Assembly (NCBI GenBank): GCA_005791855.1
Contig: SXUH01000453.1
Span: forward strand, 1-5,422
Length of the DNA stretch: 5,422 nucleotides
Source: Bdellovibrionales bacterium
GTDB taxonomy: Bacteria > Bdellovibrionota > Bacteriovoracia > Bacteriovoracales > Bacteriovoracaceae
Direction of reading: 5' to 3'
Every line of letters begins with the position of its first letter. Position 1 is the first letter of the stretch. A model generated the notes under the pieces. The model saw only the letters and a list, made by a program, of their open reading frames with translations. It was not told the origin of the DNA and searched no databases. A program made the position numbers and the translations under genes. Shown here in pieces: positions 1 to 4,795 of this stretch.

Positions 1-18
1 TAATTCTAAAATTCCAAG

Positions 19-48
19 TTTACTTTTAAAAATTTTTCGAGCTATCTT
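19..48 (+). promoter_or_regulatory. possible asd promoter
   Basis: A TTTACT hexamer at 19-24 (4 of 6 matches to TTGACA) and a TATCTT hexamer at 43-48 (4 of 6 matches to TATAAT) are 18 bases apart in the AT-rich leader upstream of asd. They would give a 5' leader of about 30 bases. Neither box is strong and AT-rich DNA yields such matches by chance, so this is only a candidate. The upstream neighbour is outside the window, so asd could instead be read from a promoter further left. Confidence 0.28.
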
Positions 49-87
49 TCAAAAGACTGCATTTCACGTGGTAAGAGAGGAAAATTT

Positions 88-1188
88 ATGAAGAAAGTTG
101 GATTCATCGGATGGAGAGGCATGGTCGGCTCCGTACTAATGGAGCGCATGAAGGAAGAGAGTGACTTCACTCTGATGGAATCGTACTTCTTCTCGACCTC
201 GCAGACCGGGGCCCTCGCACCGAAGACTCCGAACTCCCACGACAAACTCCTGAGCGCCCTGGATCCAAGAGAGCTCATGAAGATGGACGTCCTCGTCTCT
301 TGCCAAGGCGGAGAGTACACGCAAGAAATCTACCCGCAGTTGAAGAAAGAGGGCTGGCCGGGCATCTGGATCGACGCCGCCAGTACCCTCCGGATGAAGG
401 ATGAGAGTGTCATCGTCCTCGATCCGGTGAACCGGTCGCACATCCGGGAAGCTCTGACCAGCGGTGGGAAGACCTTCGTCGGCGGCAACTGCACCGTCTC
501 GCTCCTGCTCATCGCCCTCCACGGTCTGTTCAGGGAGAACCTCGTTGAGTGGGTGAGTTCGATGACCTACCAGGCCGCCTCCGGCGCCGGAGCGAAGAAC
601 ATGCTCGAACTCCTCGACCAGATGAAAGCGGTGGGCTCGACCTTCGACCAGCACCCGGCCCTGGGCGCCCTCGAGCTCGAGGCCCGGATGACGAGTCTCA
701 TGAACGGGCCAAGCTTCCCGAAGGAAAACTTCGGCCATCCGCTCGCCCTGAACCTCCTCCCGTGGATCGACAGCGAACTCCCGAGCGGCCAGAGCAAGGA
801 GGAGTGGAAGGCGCAGGTGGAGGCCAACAAGATCCTCCGGAGCAAGACGACCATCCCGATCGACGGAACCTGCGTGCGCGTCGGTGCCCTTCGCTGCCAC
901 TCGCAGGGCCTCACCATCAAGCTTAAAAAATCCGCCCACCTTTCGAGCGTGGAGGAGATCATCCAGTCTGCGAACAGCTGGGTCCAGTTCGTTCCGAACA
1001 CCAAGGCCGACAGCCTCGCCAAGCTCACTCCCGCGGCCGTGAGCGGGAAGCTGCACGTGCCGATCGGCCGGGTGAGGCCCATGACGCTCGGAGATCAGTA
1101 CTTCAACGCCTTCACCATCGGAGACCAGCTCCTCTGGGGCGCGGCCGAACCGCTTCGCTGCGTGCTCCGGATGGTCCTCGAGGAGTAG
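88..1188 (+). CDS. asd: aspartate-semialdehyde dehydrogenase (Asd), Gram-negative type
   Basis: This cytoplasmic enzyme reduces beta-aspartyl phosphate to aspartate semialdehyde with NADPH, the common step leading to diaminopimelate/lysine, methionine and threonine. The 366-residue product is almost the same length as E. coli Asd (367) and clearly resembles it along its whole length from memory. Visible landmarks are the N-terminal nucleotide-binding stretch GFIGWRGMVG (residues 5-14), the catalytic cysteine C135 in GGNCTVS, Q162 in YQAASG, the EEWK segment (238-241), R264 and H271 in RVGALRCHSQ, and the conserved C-terminal GDQLLWGAAEPLR. The ATG at 88 has a GAGAGG ribosome binding site about eight bases upstream, and its protein start matches the family. 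All key residues are present, so the gene should be functional. The stop is only four bases from the stop of the convergent small gene, leaving no separate terminator space. Supplying diaminopimelate makes it probably essential in a peptidoglycan-walled cell, which is inference from the family. Confidence 0.97.
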   Translation: MKKVGFIGWRGMVGSVLMERMKEESDFTLMESYFFSTSQTGALAPKTPNSHDKLLSALDPRELMKMDVLVSCQGGEYTQEIYPQLKKEGWPGIWIDAASTLRMKDESVIVLDPVNRSHIREALTSGGKTFVGGNCTVSLLLIALHGLFRENLVEWVSSMTYQAASGAGAKNMLELLDQMKAVGSTFDQHPALGALELEARMTSLMNGPSFPKENFGHPLALNLLPWIDSELPSGQSKEEWKAQVEANKILRSKTTIPIDGTCVRVGALRCHSQGLTIKLKKSAHLSSVEEIIQSANSWVQFVPNTKADSLAKLTPAAVSGKLHVPIGRVRPMTLGDQYFNAFTIGDQLLWGAAEPLRCVLRMVLEE

Positions 1189-1192
1189 GTCT

Positions 1193-1459
1193 CTACTTGC
1201 AGTGCCGGAGGCAGTCGCGCCGGTCGATCCGGCACTCGATCTTCTCCGCCTGGATGAGGTCGGCGTAGTGCTTTCGTAGGTTCGCGATCACCTGCCTGTC
1301 TTCAGTTGCCATTTCGTCGATGGAGGTCTTGATCTTCGCCGCGTCCACCGCGACGTCCGCGAGGCAGCCGGTGTAGTCCTTCTGGCAGGCCCTCCGGCAC
1401 GATCCAGCGTTCGCGCCGAAGGCAGAGAAGACGACGATGAAGGCGATGGCAAGTTTCAT
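1193..1459 (-). CDS. small exported six-cysteine protein, unknown function
   Basis: I do not recognise this family. The 88-residue product begins with a clear signal peptide (MKLAIAFIVVFSAFGANA, likely cut after residue 18 before GS), so it should act in the periplasm or outside the cell. The mature part of about 70 residues is charged and probably helical, with six cysteines at 21, 25, 32, 76, 83 and 87. Their spacing is mirror-symmetric: C-x3-C-x6-C, a 43-residue middle, then C-x6-C-x3-C. This suggests two antiparallel helices stapled by up to three disulfides (C21-C87, C25-C83, C32-C76), which is inference. The frame stays open upstream to an ATG at 1588, but I chose the ATG at 1459 because it starts the signal peptide and has GGAG (complement of 1466-1469) six bases ahead. 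It converges on asd with a four-base gap and diverges from the large exported-protein gene. Confidence 0.82.
   Translation of the reverse strand: MKLAIAFIVVFSAFGANAGSCRRACQKDYTGCLADVAVDAAKIKTSIDEMATEDRQVIANLRKHYADLIQAEKIECRIDRRDCLRHCK
1201..1236. repeat. inverted repeat inside the 3' end of the six-cysteine gene, just past asd
   Basis: The nine-base arms AGTGCCGGA (1201-1209) and TCCGGCACT (1228-1236) are perfect complements separated by 18 bases. They lie 13 bases past the asd stop and within the last codons of the opposing gene, where they encode the closing cysteine cluster. In asd mRNA this would be a GC-rich hairpin with no following U-tract. It may protect the 3' end or aid termination, or simply follow from repeated Cys/Arg codons. 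Confidence 0.35.
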
Positions 1460-1465
1460 GAGCGG

Positions 1466-1490
1466 CTCCGAAGATTTTTCTTGAATTATC
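1466..1490 (-). promoter_or_regulatory. RBS and possible -10 box of the six-cysteine protein gene
   Basis: On the minus strand, GGAG (complement of 1466-1469) lies six bases before the ATG at 1459 and supports that start. A GATAAT hexamer (complement of 1485-1490, 5 of 6 matches to TATAAT) would give a start of transcription near 1478 and a leader of about 20 bases. No good -35 hexamer lies 16-18 bases further upstream, which would suit an activator-dependent promoter. The ribosome site is secure and the promoter is only a candidate. Confidence 0.4.
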
Positions 1491-1507
1491 CCAAAATTCA
1501 CTGTCTC

Positions 1508-1580
1508 CAGCTTCGCTTGGGAAAGAAATACACTGGGGTGTCTAAAGTTTAGACACTGCCCGCTTCCCTTGGCGAAGCTG
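1508..1580. repeat. wider inverted repeat enclosing the palindrome
   Basis: CAGCTTCGC (1508-1516) and GCGAAGCTG (1572-1580) are perfect nine-base complements. The match continues inward imperfectly (TTGGGA at 1517-1522 against TCCC at 1565-1568, with a small offset). The two arms bracket the 19-bp palindrome almost centrally (centres 1544 and 1547). Together they form a nested dyad that could fold as a long interrupted hairpin or a cruciform, or carry two regulator sites. No protein reading frame explains it. Confidence 0.4.
1538..1556. promoter_or_regulatory. perfect 19-bp palindrome, operator-like
   Basis: The sequence GTGTCTAAAGTTTAGACAC has two perfect nine-base arms around one central base. 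It lies in the divergent spacer, centred at 1547: 88 bases from the ATG of the minus-strand small gene and about 143 bases from the start of the plus-strand large gene. Length, symmetry and position are typical of a binding site for a dimeric regulator. If the minus-strand -10 box at 1485-1490 is real, the centre would be near position -69, a spot used by activators. I do not recognise the motif as the site of a named regulator. It could also fold as an RNA hairpin with a three-base loop. Confidence 0.55.
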
Positions 1581-1679
1581 TCCGGCAACCTCGAGGAATC
1601 TGGTCCGGGTCCAAGTTCCCTAGACGTCCCATCAACTAATTACGGTCAAGGATAAATAAAATGAGACGAAAAGGTGGTT

Positions 1680-1698
1680 GAGGTATGATGTGCTAATG
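1680..1698 (+). promoter_or_regulatory. RBS deciding the start of the large exported protein
   Basis: Three in-frame starts compete: TTG at 1678, GTG at 1690 and ATG at 1696. GAGG at 1680-1683 is six bases from the GTG but twelve from the ATG, so the GTG has the better-placed ribosome site. The TTG is preceded by AAAAGGTGG at very short spacing. An out-of-frame ATG ATG TGC TAA (1685-1696) overlaps the in-frame ATG at its stop and could form a tiny leader frame. The mature protein is the same whichever start is used. Confidence 0.4.
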
Positions 1699-4350
1699 CG
1701 CAGGACTCTTTCCCTATTCACCCTACTCGTGCTCGGAGGACTCGGATCCCTTCCGGCCCAGGCCCAGTCGAAGTCCGAGGAGGAGTGCCCGAAGGTGCTC
1801 GAGCCTGCGCTCCAGGTCCTGAACCCCATCGCCGAAATCGGACAGTGCTTCAACCAGCCGCCGCCGGTGAAGTTCGGGTTCCTGAGCTACATGTACGCCT
1901 ACAAGCAGATCTGCGACTGCCTCGAAACAGACCCCAGAGACGGGGAAGAGTTCCGGAGGGTCGTGAAGGAAACAAAGCGCGGTCACCTCCGGGTCGACGC
2001 CTTCTCCGCGGCGCCCGACGGGAAGACCGACAGATCCCTCAACGGATCGGAGGAACGGTCGAAGGACGAAGCCGTGGCCCCGGTCCTTCAGAGGCTGGGT
2101 TCGAACGTGATCCCCCCCGGGCAGTGTTTTTCGATGGAAGATTTCCAACGGCACAAGCAGTTCCCGCGACCGGCGGTCCTGAGGTTCCTCGCGATCAATC
2201 AGCAGTACGTCGACGACGACTGGTCCTACGAGAATCAGGCCAAGCAGTTCCACGAGCTGAACCTCCAGATAAAGAAGAAGCAGGACTCGAAGGTTCCCTT
2301 CGACGACGAAATCCTGAGGGCCAACGGCCTCCGTGCGCGGATGCAGTTCCTCTACCAGAACCCGCAGATCCGCGCGCTCTTCAGCAGTGGGGAGAAGCGG
2401 CGGTCCGACGACGGGAGATTCACCAGCTCAAAGAAATCGGACCTCTTCGGCCTGCTCAAGGCCCACTTCAATAATAAGACTGGGATGTGCATCATCAGCA
2501 CCCTTCCGGACTGTCCCTTCGGGAAGATCGACCGGGATTCGCAGCTGGCGTTTGAGAAGAGGCTCCAGACATTCTTCTCCGATCCCGAAGTGCGGCAGCT
2601 CGTCGCCGAGGGTGAACGCACGATCGCGAAAAGAACCCGAGCGCTCAAGCGGAGAAGGAACTGGTCCGAAGCAAACTTCCTCAAGCACGCCCTCGAGAAA
2701 ACCAGCGTCAACCTGAAGACCGACTGCATCGAGTACCAACGGGCGACGGCCCCGACGCCTCAGAGTGTGAGCCAGTGTGTAGCAGCTTACGCCTCTCAGT
2801 GCAAAATGATAGAAAAGATCAAAGAAGAAACTTCGGAGGACGACATCGATAACTCGATCCTCGAGGAGCAGTGGGACGAAGAGGGCAACCTCGATCCCGC
2901 CGCGAACAAAGACTACAGGGCGGCCGCCCAGCAACTCTGTCACGAAAAGATCCGCTACTCACGAACCGGGGGAGGGGAGAAGACCTTCGCGGAATTCGTT
3001 AGCTCCGAAAGGGCCTGCGAGCGAACGCCGCCATCGGAGAATTGCAACGACACACACAAGCTATACTCGAAGTACCAAGCCCTCTACAGCGGAATCCCTC
3101 CGGCCCAGGTGGAAATGGTCGAGGTGGAGCCGGCGCAGATGGGCACGACGGTGATCGGCCGACCGACGGAGCAGCTACCCCTCGTGAAGACGGACTTCCG
3201 TGCCCTCGTCCAGCAGACGAAGACGCCGACCCGTGAGGAACTGAGCCCGACTCCGCAGCCACAGAAGCTTACCGACAAGAGCGCATCTACGCCGACGGAG
3301 ACGAGCACGCCGCAAGAATCGAAGTCGAAGCCCGAACTGAGCTCGAGCAAGCCGACGCCACCGGTTCCCCAGAACACCGTTCCTGGGGCCCAAGCCGCGG
3401 CTCTAACGCAGCTTCCGACGCCGAACCAGCCCCCCTCGGTCATCCAGCAGGTGGCCCCGACCCCGACGCTAGCGACCCCGAATCTCGAGACCCCGAAGCT
3501 CGAGCCAACCCCCGTTGTAGCTAAGACGGAGGTCTCCTCCGACGACCGGAAAACGGATCTGGAAAGCGAACTTCCAGATACAAAAAGCAAGCGAGGAAGG
3601 CGGGTCGAGACCCAACAGAAGCCCAATCGCGCGGGCTTCGAGCAGGACCAGGAGATCGCCGACCTCCGGGAGGAGATCCGGGCCCTGAACGCTCGGCTCG
3701 AAGGTAGCAAGAAAGCAGAGCAGGTGAGTCCCAAGCCCACGCCGACCCTGGTGAAGAGCTCGGAGACACCCGTGACCCAGGTCGCGAACGTCGCGCCGAC
3801 TCCGATGGTAGACGCCGGAGCGGTTTCGCCATCCTTGGTTTCCCAGAACCTCAATCCGAAAGCTCCGGTGGGCCGGGCCGCGGTGTCCACGGATCAGAAG
3901 GTCGAGGCCCTCTCCGGGCTCAACAAGCGGATGAACACCGACGTGCGAGAGTACGTCGGCTCGGGCCAGGGTGAGAAGACCTTCATCGCCCTCCGGGCCC
4001 TCAGCCCGTCGCAGATGAAGGAAGCCTCTCCGGAGCTCGGGGACATCGAATCGAGGCCCCAGTTCGTGATCAACGTCGAAGACAGCGAAGACTTCAATCG
4101 GTTGGTGGCCAACGACGCCGCTACCGTCGCCAAGTACAAGGAGAAACTCAAATCGTCCTCGAACTACACCTCGAATGGTGTACTGATTTTGACAAATAGT
4201 TCGGGGGAATCGGTGTACTTCTCCCTGGTCACCGAGAAATCCGGAACCTTCGCCCAGCAGATCATCCTGGATGAGAAGCAAAAGAAGGTCCTGCGGACGG
4301 CGGAATTATCATGGCTTAAGAAGATTCTCGCAGAGCAGACCCAAAGATAA
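1690..4350 (+). CDS. large exported modular protein with Cys-rich N-half and Pro/Thr-rich linker, unknown function
   Basis: I do not recognise this protein. From the GTG start it has about 886 residues; the positions below are counted from the upstream TTG at 1678 (subtract four for the GTG start). A signal peptide (basic MRR, then the hydrophobic LSLFTLLVLGGLG) is probably cut after AQA at about residue 29, so the product is exported. Residues 31-470 are charged, probably mostly helical, and hold all 13 cysteines (37, 57, 79, 81, 150, 271, 279, 350, 367, 375, 421, 447, 456). Within them a segment of about 20 residues is duplicated (221-240 and 295-314). Residues 500-660 are a Pro/Thr/Ser/Lys-rich linker with many Thr-Pro pairs. 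Residues 655-680 look like a short coiled coil (ADLREEIRALNARLE), followed by more linker. Residues 740-890 form a mixed alpha/beta C-terminal segment without cysteine. The ending lacks an aromatic-terminated outer-membrane strand signature. The linker suggests a protein reaching across the periplasm or joining two domains, which is inference. Confidence 0.88.
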   Translation: MLMRRTLSLFTLLVLGGLGSLPAQAQSKSEEECPKVLEPALQVLNPIAEIGQCFNQPPPVKFGFLSYMYAYKQICDCLETDPRDGEEFRRVVKETKRGHLRVDAFSAAPDGKTDRSLNGSEERSKDEAVAPVLQRLGSNVIPPGQCFSMEDFQRHKQFPRPAVLRFLAINQQYVDDDWSYENQAKQFHELNLQIKKKQDSKVPFDDEILRANGLRARMQFLYQNPQIRALFSSGEKRRSDDGRFTSSKKSDLFGLLKAHFNNKTGMCIISTLPDCPFGKIDRDSQLAFEKRLQTFFSDPEVRQLVAEGERTIAKRTRALKRRRNWSEANFLKHALEKTSVNLKTDCIEYQRATAPTPQSVSQCVAAYASQCKMIEKIKEETSEDDIDNSILEEQWDEEGNLDPAANKDYRAAAQQLCHEKIRYSRTGGGEKTFAEFVSSERACERTPPSENCNDTHKLYSKYQALYSGIPPAQVEMVEVEPAQMGTTVIGRPTEQLPLVKTDFRALVQQTKTPTREELSPTPQPQKLTDKSASTPTETSTPQESKSKPELSSSKPTPPVPQNTVPGAQAAALTQLPTPNQPPSVIQQVAPTPTLATPNLETPKLEPTPVVAKTEVSSDDRKTDLESELPDTKSKRGRRVETQQKPNRAGFEQDQEIADLREEIRALNARLEGSKKAEQVSPKPTPTLVKSSETPVTQVANVAPTPMVDAGAVSPSLVSQNLNPKAPVGRAAVSTDQKVEALSGLNKRMNTDVREYVGSGQGEKTFIALRALSPSQMKEASPELGDIESRPQFVINVEDSEDFNRLVANDAATVAKYKEKLKSSSNYTSNGVLILTNSSGESVYFSLVTEKSGTFAQQIILDEKQKKVLRTAELSWLKKILAEQTQR
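3458..3502 (+). repeat. three tandem 15-bp units in the Thr-Pro linker
   Basis: Three adjacent 15-base units at 3458-3472, 3473-3487 and 3488-3502 share the core GACCCCGA followed by a variable base, then CT. They sit in frame within the large exported-protein gene and encode TPTLA, TPNLE and TPKLE, a TPxL(A/E) pentapeptide repeat. The units differ at a few bases. This is a small minisatellite that could expand or shrink without breaking the frame. Confidence 0.65.
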
Positions 4351-4361
4351 CGCTTAGAAAC

Positions 4362-4390
4362 TTCATAAACCCAGCCGCCGGCGGTATAGT
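4362..4390 (+). promoter_or_regulatory. probable sigma-70-type promoter of the 100-residue exported protein
   Basis: TTCATA at 4362-4367 (4 of 6 matches to TTGACA) and TATAGT at 4385-4390 (5 of 6 matches to TATAAT) are exactly 17 bases apart in the 69-base spacer after the large gene. Transcription would start near 4397 with a leader of about 23 bases carrying the AGAAGGAG ribosome site. The spacer includes a CCGCCGGCGG palindrome (4375-4384) lying between the boxes. No terminator was seen after the large gene, so read-through into this gene is also possible. Confidence 0.5.
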
Positions 4391-4419
4391 TGGGGAAGAT
4401 CGGTTTAGAAGGAGTTTCT

Positions 4420-4722
4420 ATGAAATATCTCTTATCAGTTTTCATCATTTCCTCAGCACTCGCGGCCAGCGGAAAGCCGCTCAACACCGTGGACAAGATC
4501 CAGAGTTTGAACTCGGACAACAAGGAAGTTTCTGTGACCTTGTGGGGGAACAGCAGGGTGTTCAGGATTTCGAAGGACCATAGCCTCGTGCCGTGCCTGG
4601 AGAATGCGTTCAAATCAAAGCAAAAAGTGGCCCTTGATCTGGATAACGAAGCGGGGTTAATTTTGGATTGTAAGATGGCAGGAACGGGGTTGCCGGGGGC
4701 CAATTCTAAAGCTCAAAAATAA
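4420..4722 (+). CDS. small exported protein with two cysteines, unknown function
   Basis: I do not recognise this 100-residue product. It opens with a signal peptide (MKYLLSVFIISSALA, likely cut around residues 15-16), so it should be periplasmic or secreted. The mature part alternates polar turns with probable beta strands (KEVSVTLW, SRVFRIS, KVALDLD, AGLILDCKM), suggesting a small beta-rich fold. C59 and C84 could form one disulfide. The tail (GTGLPGANSKAQK) looks flexible. The start is the ATG at 4420, with a strong AGAAGGAG ribosome site (4407-4414) five bases ahead; the same frame is open back to a TTG at 4390, but that would bury the signal peptide. A hand count gives about 49% GC, lower than the neighbouring genes, which may reflect an AT-leaning signal-peptide gene or a different origin. 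It has its own probable promoter and ends at a strong hairpin. Confidence 0.82.
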   Translation: MKYLLSVFIISSALAASGKPLNTVDKIQSLNSDNKEVSVTLWGNSRVFRISKDHSLVPCLENAFKSKQKVALDLDNEAGLILDCKMAGTGLPGANSKAQK

Positions 4723-4738
4723 ACAATATCTATAGTAA

Positions 4739-4776
4739 ATAGTCTGCACGATAAGAAAGATTATCGTGCAGACTAT
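4739..4776. terminator. perfect 16-bp stem-loop in a convergent gap, probable two-way terminator
   Basis: The arms 4739-4754 (ATAGTCTGCACGATAA) and 4761-4776 (TTATCGTGCAGACTAT) are perfect complements around the six-base loop GAAAGA. The stem lies 16 bases past the stop of the small exported gene and 19 bases before the stop of the convergent App1-like gene, where a shared terminator is expected. In the plus direction no run of T follows. In the minus direction the stem is followed by TTTACTATAG, then a T-rich stretch at some distance, so it fits the canonical form better for the App1-like transcript. It could alternatively serve as a 3'-end stabilising hairpin. Confidence 0.7.
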
Positions 4777-4795
4777 ATGCATCATAACAGTATTA

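Noticed and set aside
136..1056. Long minus-strand open frame of about 306 codons inside asd
   Set aside because: It lies opposite a clearly functional asd gene. Its product is rich in Arg, Glu, Leu and Gly as expected from the complement of GC-rich codons, and it has no ribosome site or recognisable motif.
1460..1588. N-terminal extension of the six-cysteine protein to the ATG at 1588
   Set aside because: It would place 43 residues ahead of a clear signal peptide and run translation through the palindrome, whereas the ATG at 1459 has a well-placed GGAG.
1580..1630. tRNA-like fragment (GGTCCGGGTCCAAGTTCCC resembles a T-arm)
   Set aside because: The stem does not pair properly, the loop lacks the conserved TTC, and no acceptor, D or anticodon arms are found nearby.
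1651..1662. Promoter for the large gene at GATAAA / TAAAAT
   Set aside because: TAAAAT at 1657-1662 resembles a -10 box at a suitable distance, but no acceptable -35 hexamer lies 16-19 bases upstream, so it is not listed as a feature.
3084..4281. Two long minus-strand open frames (about 270 codons each) opposite the linker region
   Set aside because: They are the complement of Pro/Thr/Ser-rich codons and give low-complexity Gly/Val/Ser/Arg strings. The sense strand has a signal peptide and a continuous gene.
4375..4384. CCGCCGGCGG as a terminator of the large gene
   Set aside because: It is a palindrome without room for a loop, has no following T run, and lies between the -35 and -10 boxes of the next gene.
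4164..4703. Minus-strand open frame spanning the end of the large gene and the small exported gene
   Set aside because: It crosses two genes and a promoter region, has no ribosome site or family resemblance, and both sense genes have good starts.
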